Assembly: GCA_037142515.1 (NCBI GenBank)
Contig: JBAXAM010000036.1
Coordinates: 1-10,275, forward strand
DNA from: JBAXAM01 sp037142515
GTDB taxonomy: Bacteria; Pseudomonadota; Gammaproteobacteria; UBA9339
DNA: 10,275 nt
Reading direction: 5' to 3'
Every line of letters begins with the position of its first letter. The stretch's first letter is position 1. The notes under the pieces are model-generated. The model searched no databases. It was not told where the DNA came from and saw nothing but the letters and a program-made list of their open reading frames with translations. Below are positions 1 through 5,747 of the stretch, piece after piece. The position numbers and the translations under genes are program-made.

Positions 1-628
1 TTTTATCTTTTGGTCCGCCAAAAATCCAAACTTCCCAGCCTTCACTTTTTTTAATTTGAGCAATTTTGGCAAAATAAGCAGTAGGCCAGCGTTTTGTTAT
101 GCCGTATTCCGCTCCTGGACACAGCGCCAGAATTTTTTGTGTAGTACTTGGCTTTTTTTGCGAAACAGATAATTGCGGTGGTAAATACGTACCTGATTCT
201 GTTGCTAGTGCGACTAGGCGCTCTACTAGGAGAGATGTTTTTGCTATTGGTGGTTTTATATCATTTAATAAAATATAGCGGTATTCTCCGCGCCAACCAG
301 TTCTTTGTGGGATATTTGCCCAAAATGGAATTAATGCGGATTTAAATGAGTTTGGCAATACATATGTGTGAGTGTAAGAATTTTCGCGTAGTTTTTTTGC
401 TAATTTAAAGCGCTCAAATAATTTTAATTCTCCATGTTCAAATGGTAGGGTTAAGTAATTATCAACTTCTGGCATGTGCTCCAAGACAGGATGCAATGTT
501 TTATTAGCTAAAACATCAATTGAGCAGCTTGGATCTTGTTTTTTGAGGAGTTTGAATAGCGCTTGCGACATTATCAAATCGCCAATCCATGACGGTGCGA
601 TGATAAGAATTTTTTTTCGATCAGTCAT
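1..628 (-). CDS. waaF: ADP-heptose:LPS heptosyltransferase II, WaaF (C-terminus missing at left edge)
   Basis: This would transfer the second L-glycero-D-manno-heptose onto the LPS inner core at the cytoplasmic face of the inner membrane. The visible 209 residues match the N-terminal and central part of glycosyltransferase family 9 WaaF. They include APSWIGDLIMSQ at residues 11-22, LPNSFKSALIPF at 91-102, RTGWRGEYRY at 109-118, and CPGAEYG..KRWP at 170-182, the start of the ADP-heptose-binding domain. The reading frame is open to the window edge, so the remaining third (about 130-140 residues in the family) lies outside. The ATG at 626-628 gives the family's usual N-terminus. The only Shine-Dalgarno-like sequence, AGAG ending 10 nt upstream, lies inside the flanking inverted repeat, in the 3' half of a small hairpin. 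Identification is from recalled family sequence. Confidence 0.93.
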   Translation of the reverse strand, partial: MTDRKKILIIAPSWIGDLIMSQALFKLLKKQDPSCSIDVLANKTLHPVLEHMPEVDNYLTLPFEHGELKLFERFKLAKKLRENSYTHTYVLPNSFKSALIPFWANIPQRTGWRGEYRYILLNDIKPPIAKTSLLVERLVALATESGTYLPPQLSVSQKKPSTTQKILALCPGAEYGITKRWPTAYFAKIAQIKKSEGWEVWIFGGPKDK

Positions 629-629
629 T

Positions 630-741
630 TTTATTACGCTCTTTCAGAGCTTAAAATTTTTGGGTGGCCTACCCAGGATTCCTGTCACCACTTCGTGGTT
701 CGGTCACCCTGGGCTATAGATATTACGTTTCCTTTGGAACG
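630..741 (-). repeat. Left arm of the inverted repeat
   Basis: This is the mirror copy of 879-990. Read on the minus strand it contains hairpins CGTTCC-AAA-GGAAACG (741-726), ACCAC-GAA-GTGGT, and GCTCT-GAA-AGAGC (650-638). Its outer end lies 1 bp from the waaF ATG, so the waaF ribosome-binding region is made of repeat sequence. Confidence 0.93.
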
Positions 742-878
742 CCTTTTATCTGTCATTCGTTAATAGATTGTACCAAGTTATTAACATTATATTTATTTTA
801 GTAGCATATAAAAATATTTAGAGAAAAACAAAAAACTCAATTGATCAAAATAACCTATCAAAACAGTAAACTCAAAAA
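742..878 (-). other. AT-rich spacer of the inverted repeat, possible waaF promoter
   Basis: There is no gene or recognisable domain in this 137-bp spacer. On the minus strand it contains a perfect -10 hexamer TATAAT (791-786), but only a poor -35 (about 3 of 6 positions). A second -10-like TACAAT lies nearer waaF. If either is used, the waaF transcript would start here and carry the whole left repeat arm as its leader. The promoter assignment is weak. Confidence 0.3.
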
Positions 879-990
879 CGTTCCGAAGGAAACGTAATAT
901 CTATAGCCCAGGGTGACCGAACCACGAAGTGGTGACAGGAATCCTGGGTAAGCCACCCAAATATTTTAAGCTCTGAAAGAGCGTAATAAA
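879..990 (+). repeat. Right arm of the inverted repeat, with three GAA-loop hairpins
   Basis: On the plus strand three hairpins share a GAA loop: TTCC-GAA-GGAA (881-891), ACCAC-GAA-GTGGT (921-933) and GCTCT-GAA-AGAGC (970-982). The middle one is enclosed by CCCAGG (907-912) and CCTGGG (943-948). The first and last are each followed by CGTAATA (893-899 and 982-988), so the two ends of one arm look like diverged copies of one module. The outer end is 10 bp from the stop codon of the barrel gene at 1000-1620. Confidence 0.9.
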
Positions 991-999
991 TAAGTTTAC

Positions 1000-1620
1000 T
1001 TAAATATTAATTTTATAGGTTAAGCCTAAAGCAATAAAGTCTACTGTTGGTAAATCACCAATAGTCATAGTTTTAGTCCATGAAAGATCAGTAGCCATGT
1101 TTGGTGTGAACCAGTAGCTAACGCCAACTGCACCGACGGGTACAATTTTGCTATTTGAGTCTTTTTGAGCAAAGGTTCCAGCATTGTTATTTAAAGCACT
1201 GCGATGCACCCAAGCCAAACCGCCTTTTATGTAAAAACCAAATCCATAATCAAGAGGCAAGCTTGCCTTGCCAACTAAATCAAAACCCTGTTGTAAAATA
1301 TCTTGAGTATTGCCGTTGGTGTTTTTAAACTTTGGACGGCCGTAATAATCATAGCCTAGTTCTGCCGCTATGAACTGTGAAAAAGCATAGCCGAGATATC
1401 CGCGACCGGCGAATTTATAGTTTTCCACGGAGTTACTGGCGATAAGATATTGTGAGGCGCCATAATGCATGCTGCTCATACCAAGCTGACCGCCAAGATA
1501 AATCCCTGCGTTAGAACCAGCGCTGGTGTATTCACTGCCGCCAGGAGCTGGTTCGTCAGCGAATACAGTGCTGTTTAAACTACAGGCTAAAACACTTATA
1601 CATAATATTTTTTTATACAT
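1000..1620 (-). CDS. Outer-membrane beta-barrel protein (OmpA-like 8-strand type), paralog 1
   Basis: A secreted 206-residue protein with a type I signal peptide: MYKKI, a hydrophobic core, and probable cleavage after VFA at residue 21. The mature part shows alternating hydrophobic and polar strands rich in Gly and aromatic residues, such as GIYLGGQLGM, FAGRGYLGYAF, AAELGYDYYG, GFYIKGGLAWV, and a final LGLTYKINI. This is typical of small porin-like barrels (OMP_b-brl/OmpA-like). A cysteine at residue 13 sits in the signal core, but the context VLAC is a poor lipobox. The start is supported by AGGTGAG 8 nt upstream. It aligns strand by strand with the protein encoded at 1750-2418, so the two are tandem paralogs. 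The last residue is Ile, not the usual Phe. The specific function is unknown; adhesion, porin or surface antigen roles are all possible. Confidence 0.85.
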   Translation of the reverse strand: MYKKILCISVLACSLNSTVFADEPAPGGSEYTSAGSNAGIYLGGQLGMSSMHYGASQYLIASNSVENYKFAGRGYLGYAFSQFIAAELGYDYYGRPKFKNTNGNTQDILQQGFDLVGKASLPLDYGFGFYIKGGLAWVHRSALNNNAGTFAQKDSNSKIVPVGAVGVSYWFTPNMATDLSWTKTMTIGDLPTVDFIALGLTYKINI

Positions 1621-1653
1621 GGTAATCTCACCTTTAATTAATCAACTTACGCT

Positions 1654-1681
1654 AGTTTATGTGAAGTGGTGGAGAAATCAA
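1654..1681 (-). promoter_or_regulatory. Candidate sigma70-type promoter for barrel paralog 1
   Basis: TTGATT (1681-1676) and TAAACT (1659-1654) each match 4 of 6 consensus positions and are 16 nt apart. They lie between the upstream terminator and the ATG at 1620. The position fits a separate transcription unit, but the sequence match is modest. Confidence 0.4.
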
Positions 1682-1694
1682 GGGTAAGGCGCAT

Positions 1695-1724
1695 AAAAAA
1701 AGGCAGGTTTTACCCCGCCTTTTT
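1695..1724 (-). terminator. Intrinsic terminator after barrel paralog 2
   Basis: In the minus-strand transcript, AAAAAGGCGGG pairs with CCTGCCUUUUU around a GUAAAA loop. This gives an 11-bp stem with one G-U pair and ends in a run of seven U. It begins 26 bp after the stop codon of the gene at 1750-2418 and should separate that gene from paralog 1. Confidence 0.88.
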
Positions 1725-1749
1725 ATAATCAACAAACTCGATCTTAGAA

Positions 1750-2418
1750 TTAAAGATCAAATTTATATCTTAAACCAAGCATGAACGCATCAGTGTTTGG
1801 CTGATATTTGTCATCGCTCTTATAGTGGCCAGCGTTGCGTAACCACTCAACGTTAGCAATAACGTTTGGAGTGATCGCATAATCAGCACCAGCACCAAAA
1901 GCTACGTTAAAGTTTTTAACGTTGCCTTCATTTTTGTACAGAGTAGCCGCAGTGCTACCACTAGTTAGTTTTTGTATATTTGACATTAAATAGCAAGCAC
2001 CTAACTTAGCGTAAAGGTCAAAGCTATCAACGACTGGAGCCTTGATCTTGCCATATAAGTCAATTACTTGTGTTTTTATACCACTAGTCTGTTCAACACC
2101 CCCAGAGGTTTTTATAACTGCTTTATTGGAGAAGTATGAATACCCTGTTTCCAATGCAAAATATCTATTGATGTCATAGCCAACAAAAGCACGACCTGCA
2201 AAGCCGTTGTCTTTGCTAACCTTATCTGAAGACGAGGCGTCGGTCTCCCAAGTCTTCCAATTGGTTATCCCGAAACCGCCTTCAATACCGACATAAACAC
2301 CTGTATCTGAAGAAGAAGCAGCTGGAGCAGTTGGCATCTCTTCTGGAAGACCACCGGCAAAAGCTACTGATGTTAAACCAAGTGCAGCAATCGCACTTAC
2401 AACTAAAAGTTTTTTCAT
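1750..2418 (-). CDS. Outer-membrane beta-barrel protein (OmpA-like 8-strand type), paralog 2
   Basis: A 222-residue exported barrel protein. The signal peptide is MKKLLVVSAIAALGLTSVAFA with cleavage after residue 21, followed by a short Pro/Ala/Ser-rich linker and then barrel strands: GVYVGIEGGFGI, FAGRAFVGYDI, ALETGYSYF, VIDLYGKI, FDLYAKLGACYL, NVAFGAGADYAI and a last strand LGLRYKFDL. The ATG at 2418 is chosen over an in-frame ATG at 2529. It begins a clean signal peptide and has AGAGGA 6 nt upstream, while the extra 37 residues would block the signal. It shares the FAGR..GY, D(L)YGK and ITPN/FTPN segments with paralog 1. It ends in Leu rather than Phe. The gene has its own promoter just after spoT and a strong terminator. 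Substrate and role are unknown. Confidence 0.87.
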   Translation of the reverse strand: MKKLLVVSAIAALGLTSVAFAGGLPEEMPTAPAASSSDTGVYVGIEGGFGITNWKTWETDASSSDKVSKDNGFAGRAFVGYDINRYFALETGYSYFSNKAVIKTSGGVEQTSGIKTQVIDLYGKIKAPVVDSFDLYAKLGACYLMSNIQKLTSGSTAATLYKNEGNVKNFNVAFGAGADYAITPNVIANVEWLRNAGHYKSDDKYQPNTDAFMLGLRYKFDL

Positions 2419-2553
2419 AATATTTCCTCTATATATTTTTTCGAAAAAATGGACAACAAATAAATCAACTAACTCGAGTATATTACCTATTTTTATGTGA
2501 ATAAGCAAGCACCAGTGCCAGCCGTCCATTTTCTGCTTATGGCTAAAAATGGA
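2419..2553 (-). promoter_or_regulatory. Structured leader of barrel paralog 2 with competing stems
   Basis: If transcription starts from the promoter at 2560-2588, the leader is about 135 nt. The segment 2524-2532 can pair either with 2546-2552 (CCATTTT/AAAATGG, 7 bp) or with 2446-2454 (AAAATGGAC/GTCCATTTT, 9 bp). These pairings exclude each other. A further stem joins 2501-2507 with 2534-2540 (ATAAGCA/TGCTTAT) and encloses GCAC-TG-GTGC. A 16-bp palindrome ATTTTTTCGAAAAAAT (2435-2450) lies just upstream of the ribosome-binding site. It could be a regulatory 5' UTR. Chance pairing in AT-rich DNA is the alternative. Confidence 0.4.
2480..2508 (-). promoter_or_regulatory. Weaker second promoter candidate for barrel paralog 2
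   Basis: TTGCTT (2508-2503) and TAATAT (2485-2480) are separated by 17 nt. The -35 matches 3 of 6 positions and the -10 matches 4 of 6. If used, the leader would be about 55 nt and would omit most of the structured segment. It is much weaker than the candidate at 2560-2588. Confidence 0.25.
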
Positions 2554-2559
2554 ACCGAC

Positions 2560-2588
2560 ATTGTAATTAGGGGGATTTTAGAAGTCAA
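2560..2588 (-). promoter_or_regulatory. Strong sigma70-type promoter for barrel paralog 2
   Basis: TTGACT (2588-2583, 5 of 6) and TACAAT (2565-2560, 5 of 6) are spaced exactly 17 nt apart. The -35 directly abuts the spoT stop codon (2591-2589), and no terminator lies between spoT and this site. The barrel gene could therefore be transcribed from here and also by read-through from gmk-rpoZ-spoT. Confidence 0.7.
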
Positions 2589-4718
2589 CTAAAAATTATA
2601 ATTGCCCTTTTTTCTTGTTACGCCAACGATAACAGAAGTATTGTTAATATGCCGCAGTACTCGTTCAAGATGAGATAGATTTTTTACTAGTAAGTGTAGT
2701 GACACCAAACAATAGCCGCCACTGCGTTCGCTCATACCTATGTCATCGATGCCGGCATGAGCTTCGGCAACAGCTTTGGTTAGTTCAGCTAAGGCTCCAC
2801 GTTTATGAGCCATTTCTACGTTTAATGTAGTACGAAAATTACCACTGACATCATCTGCCCACTGTACCGGCAAACACTTTTCTGCTTGTTTGCGCAGCTT
2901 AGTTAAGTTAATGCAGTCTTGGGTGTGAATATCTAAACCATGCCCCTTGTTGAGAAAACCAGTAATTGGGTCACCAGGAATTGGAGAGCAGCAGTTGGCA
3001 AAAGTAATTGCTATGCCGCCGGCGCCGTGAATCAACAGTGGATTGCTCTCTAAGTTTTGAGCAATTTCTGTTTGTTTTTCAGGCATGTTCGCTAATTGGT
3101 GTGCTACAAAAATAGCCAAATGATTTCCAAGTCCGATATCTTCATATAAATCGTTTGGTTCTTTGAAGTTGGTTTGTTTAAAAAAATTGTTAATTGCATC
3201 AGGGTGAATTTTTTGGAAATCAGTTTTCAAATCAGAGAGTGCTTGGTCAAGTAGTTGTTTGCCTAAAGCAGCTAATTCGCTGCGCTTTTGGTTTTTTAGA
3301 TAATTGCGGATACCGCCGCGTGCTTTGCCGGTGATAACAAAATTAAGCCATGCTGGATTTGGTTTGGCGCTGGGGGAAGTAATGATCGAAACAATTTGGC
3401 CGTTGAGTAATACCGTAGATAACGGCAAAAATTTGCGGTCAATTCTAACTGCAACGCAAGTATTGCCAATGTCTGTATGGACAGCATAGGCAAAATCTAC
3501 AGCTGTGGCACCGCGCGGTAATTCCATGATATTGCCTTTGGGTGTAAACACATAAACTTCGTCAGGAAATAAATCGATTTTTACATTTTCGATGAACTCT
3601 AGTGAGCTGCTGGTATTTTGTTGCATCTCAAGTAAATTATTAACCCATTGTTGGGCGCGAATATGAGCCGCATTAGTCGTCTTATCGCCGTCTTTGTATA
3701 ACCAGTGTGCAGCAATGCCATTGTTGGCCATTTGATCCATAGCTTGTGTGCGAATTTGAATTTCTATCGGAATACCATAGGGGCCAAATAAATTCGTATG
3801 CAATGACTGATAGCCATTGAATTTTGGGATAGCAATATAATCTTTAAATTTACCTGGTACTGGTTTGTATAGGCCGTGTACTATACCTAGGGCACGATAA
3901 CAGTCGTCGATAGATTCGACCACAATGCGAAAAGCATGCACATCCATGATATTAGTAAATGGTGTATGGTGACTTTGCATTTTTTTATAAATACCATAAA
4001 GGTGTTTTTTGCGTCCGGTGATAGTGGTATTTTTTAATGGACTTTTGATAAATGCGTTATTTAATTCTTTTTCAATATTAGCCATTATTTCAGTATTATT
4101 ACCATGAGCTTGTTCCAAGGCATTTTTTAGAATCCGATAACGACGTGGGTAGGTGGCAGCAAAAGCCAAATTTTCCAGGGCAACATACATGTTGTGCATG
4201 CCGAGGCGATTGGCAATTGGTGCATAAATATCAAGGGTTTCTTTGGCAATGCGATAACGTTTATGTTGTGATACACCACTTATGGTTTGCATATTATGCC
4301 AGCGATCAGCGAGTTTAATTAAAATTACACGGATGTCGCGTGACATTGCCAGAACCATTTTGCGAAAACTCTGTGCATGAGTTTCAGCTTGGTTTGAAGA
4401 TTCAATTTTCGTTAATTTAGTGATGCCATCTACTAAGTCGGCGACAGTTTGGCCAAATTGTAAAATTATTGTCTCTTTAGTGATTGATGTGTCTTCAATA
4501 AGATCATGTAGCAATGCAGCAATAATGCTCTGATAATCAATATGCATGTCAGCCAGAATACAGGCTACGGCAATTGGGTGGGTAATGTAGTTTGCCCCAT
4601 CATCGCGTTTTTGTTCCAGATGCGCTTGGGCAGCGATCAAGTAGGCTTGATGAATTTGCTCAATTTGATCGGCTTCAAGATAGCTTAATTTTATATGGAG
4701 CTGTTTATAAAGATGCAC
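2589..4718 (-). CDS. spoT: Bifunctional (p)ppGpp synthetase/hydrolase SpoT (RelA/SpoT family)
   Basis: A cytoplasmic stringent-response enzyme that makes and degrades the alarmone (p)ppGpp. Its 709 residues are close to the E. coli length. Domains in order are: HD hydrolase (about 25-190) with H47, HDLIED at 71-76 and LADRWHNM; synthetase (about 230-350) with KDYIAIPKFNGYQSLHT and EIQIRT; TGS (about 385-450) with the FTPKG and DFAYAVHTDIG motifs; a zinc-finger/helical linker with CCSPIPGDPI; and a C-terminal ACT domain from about 630. The HD motif is intact, so hydrolase activity is expected. The RXKD position, which marks hydrolase-capable family members, reads KFKD (290-293), keeping the key Lys-Asp with Arg replaced by Lys. 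The start is supported by GGAG 6 nt upstream. It follows rpoZ by 21 nt, the usual gammaproteobacterial order. Confidence 0.97.
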   Translation of the reverse strand: MHLYKQLHIKLSYLEADQIEQIHQAYLIAAQAHLEQKRDDGANYITHPIAVACILADMHIDYQSIIAALLHDLIEDTSITKETIILQFGQTVADLVDGITKLTKIESSNQAETHAQSFRKMVLAMSRDIRVILIKLADRWHNMQTISGVSQHKRYRIAKETLDIYAPIANRLGMHNMYVALENLAFAATYPRRYRILKNALEQAHGNNTEIMANIEKELNNAFIKSPLKNTTITGRKKHLYGIYKKMQSHHTPFTNIMDVHAFRIVVESIDDCYRALGIVHGLYKPVPGKFKDYIAIPKFNGYQSLHTNLFGPYGIPIEIQIRTQAMDQMANNGIAAHWLYKDGDKTTNAAHIRAQQWVNNLLEMQQNTSSSLEFIENVKIDLFPDEVYVFTPKGNIMELPRGATAVDFAYAVHTDIGNTCVAVRIDRKFLPLSTVLLNGQIVSIITSPSAKPNPAWLNFVITGKARGGIRNYLKNQKRSELAALGKQLLDQALSDLKTDFQKIHPDAINNFFKQTNFKEPNDLYEDIGLGNHLAIFVAHQLANMPEKQTEIAQNLESNPLLIHGAGGIAITFANCCSPIPGDPITGFLNKGHGLDIHTQDCINLTKLRKQAEKCLPVQWADDVSGNFRTTLNVEMAHKRGALAELTKAVAEAHAGIDDIGMSERSGGYCLVSLHLLVKNLSHLERVLRHINNTSVIVGVTRKKGNYNF

Positions 4719-4739
4719 GCGCGCTCCGCTGCTTTGTTT

Positions 4740-5078
4740 TTATTCGCTTTCAGTGTCTGTGGCTGTTATTTCTTGTGATGTTGGTTCTTCTGCGATGGTT
4801 TGAGTTTCTGCAATAATCTCGCTTGAAATCTCGCTGGTGTCTCCGATTGATATTTCTGGTGATACTTTTGGTAATGCTTTACTACCACCGAGGATGTCGC
4901 TATTAACAAGGCCTGCTGCAATTTCTCGTAGGGCGATAACAGTTGGTTTGTCATTGTCGGCTGAAACTAAAGGGGTTGAACCCAGTGCGATTTGACGCGC
5001 GCGTTTACTGGCAATCAATACCAACTCAAATCTGTTATCAACGTTTTTTAGACAATCTTCTACTGTTATACGCGCCAT
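4740..5078 (-). CDS. rpoZ: DNA-directed RNA polymerase omega subunit
   Basis: The small omega subunit binds beta' and aids RNA polymerase assembly and, in gammaproteobacteria, ppGpp sensing. The N-terminal half is diagnostic: MARITVEDCLKNVDNRFELV, then KRARQIALG and KPTVIALREIAAGLVN. The protein has 112 residues against 91 in E. coli. The extra length is a C-terminal tail from about residue 75, rich in Ser, Thr, Glu and Ile with no basic residue near its end. It is probably disordered. AAGAGG 8 nt upstream supports the start. It lies 22 nt after gmk and 21 nt before spoT, so the alarmone enzyme and the polymerase subunit linked to alarmone response are co-expressed. Confidence 0.96.
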   Translation of the reverse strand: MARITVEDCLKNVDNRFELVLIASKRARQIALGSTPLVSADNDKPTVIALREIAAGLVNSDILGGSKALPKVSPEISIGDTSEISSEIIAETQTIAEEPTSQEITATDTESE

Positions 5079-5100
5079 AAATACAACCTCTTTATATTAA

Positions 5101-5718
5101 TTAGTTTTTTAGTAATTCTTTGATGAGCATATCATGTTTTTTTGCTTGATGCTCGTATTGTAATCTTTTGCTGTGAATAATAGCTTTTAAATCTTTCAGT
5201 GCGTCTTCAAATTTATCATTGATTACAATATAGTCAAATTCTTTGCAATGAGCAATTTCGCCGCTTGCAGCAGCTAGGCGATTCTCAATAATTTTAGCAT
5301 CTTCACGCTTTCTTTTTTCAAGGCGAAGGCGAAGCTCGGCGCGTGATGGCGGTAATAAGAAGATGCTGATGCAGTTTATTTGTTTGCGAACTTGCTTTGC
5401 GCCCTGCCAATCGATATCTAAAATAACGTCAATTCCGGCATTTAATTGTGTTTCAACCCATTGACGTGATGTGCCATAATACTGATTAAAAACCCGAGCA
5501 TGTTCTAAAAACTCTTTTTGTTTTATTAGAGATTCAAAAGTTGTTGCATCAGCGAAGAAATAATCTTGGTTTGCTACTTCTCCAGAGCGAACTGAGCGAG
5601 TAGTGTAAGAAATTGAAATTTTTATGTTTTCTAGCGTAGTTGCAAGTGCTTTTGCTAGGCTGGTTTTACCCGTACCAGAAGCGGCGGCAATTATGTAAAG
5701 TGTACCTTTGATACCCAT
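5101..5718 (-). CDS. gmk: Guanylate kinase
   Basis: It phosphorylates GMP to GDP with ATP in the cytoplasm and feeds GTP and (p)ppGpp synthesis. The 205 residues include the P-loop ASGTGKTS (K18), the GMP-binding segment SYTTRSVRSGE, the YYGTSR motif, the DIDWQGAKQVR segment and the late VINDKFEDAL..L..II segment, all in family order. The P-loop has Thr where many homologs have Ser. It is the first gene of gmk-rpoZ-spoT. The ATG at 5718 gives the usual start (GTLYII). No clear Shine-Dalgarno precedes it, and a -10-like TATAAC (5738-5733) would leave a leader of only a few nucleotides. Confidence 0.96.
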   Translation of the reverse strand: MGIKGTLYIIAAASGTGKTSLAKALATTLENIKISISYTTRSVRSGEVANQDYFFADATTFESLIKQKEFLEHARVFNQYYGTSRQWVETQLNAGIDVILDIDWQGAKQVRKQINCISIFLLPPSRAELRLRLEKRKREDAKIIENRLAAASGEIAHCKEFDYIVINDKFEDALKDLKAIIHSKRLQYEHQAKKHDMLIKELLKN

Positions 5719-5747
5719 GGTATCTATTTTAAGTTATACTGTTTTTA
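5719..5747. promoter_or_regulatory. 29-bp divergent gmk/radA intergenic region with overlapping -10-like hexamers
   Basis: The two start codons are only 29 bp apart. TATACT (5735-5740, plus strand, 5 of 6) and TATAAC (5738-5733, minus strand, 5 of 6) overlap. Neither has a good -35 at 16-18 nt; a plus-strand TTGATA at 5708-5713 is 21 nt away. Neither gene has a Shine-Dalgarno here. Promoters may instead lie inside the opposite coding regions. Confidence 0.3.

Larger units (their letters stand above)
630..990. repeat. 361-bp inverted-repeat element with 112-bp arms
   Basis: Two arms (630-741 and 879-990) are reverse complements at 109 of 112 positions with no gaps. The mismatches are 658/962, 669/951 and 735/885. 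They flank a 137-bp AT-rich centre (742-878) that holds no ORF. Similarity ends sharply at both ends. The element almost fills the space between the waaF start (626) and the stop codon of the next gene (1000). Each arm contains small hairpins with three-base loops. It could be a MITE-like non-autonomous element or two head-to-head copies of a dispersed palindromic repeat. A TA dinucleotide sits symmetrically near each end (632-633, 987-988), but it falls inside the repeat, so it does not prove target duplication. No transposase is present. Confidence 0.95.

Noticed and set aside
148..345. Plus-strand ORF of 65 codons
   Set aside because: It is the antisense shadow of waaF, whose minus-strand frame matches the heptosyltransferase family throughout.
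474..719. Plus-strand ORF of 81 codons
   Set aside because: It runs antisense through the waaF start and then into the repeat arm. Nothing resembles a protein family, and the repeat part is better explained by hairpins.
879..990. Repeat arm as an intrinsic terminator for barrel paralog 1
   Set aside because: The GCTCT/AGAGC stem is not followed by a U-run on the minus strand. Termination by the large structure is possible but not shown.
629..991. Target-site duplication around the inverted repeat
   Set aside because: Bases outside the arms (ending CATT on the left, starting TAAG on the right) show no direct repeat, and the TA near each end belongs to the repeat itself.
2419..2529. Upstream in-frame ATG extending barrel paralog 2 by 37 residues
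   Set aside because: The extension would bury the signal peptide, and the ATG at 2418 has a good ribosome-binding site.
4592..4954. Overlapping ORFs at 4592-4816 (plus) and 4766-4954 (minus)
   Set aside because: They lie in other frames of spoT and rpoZ, both securely identified.
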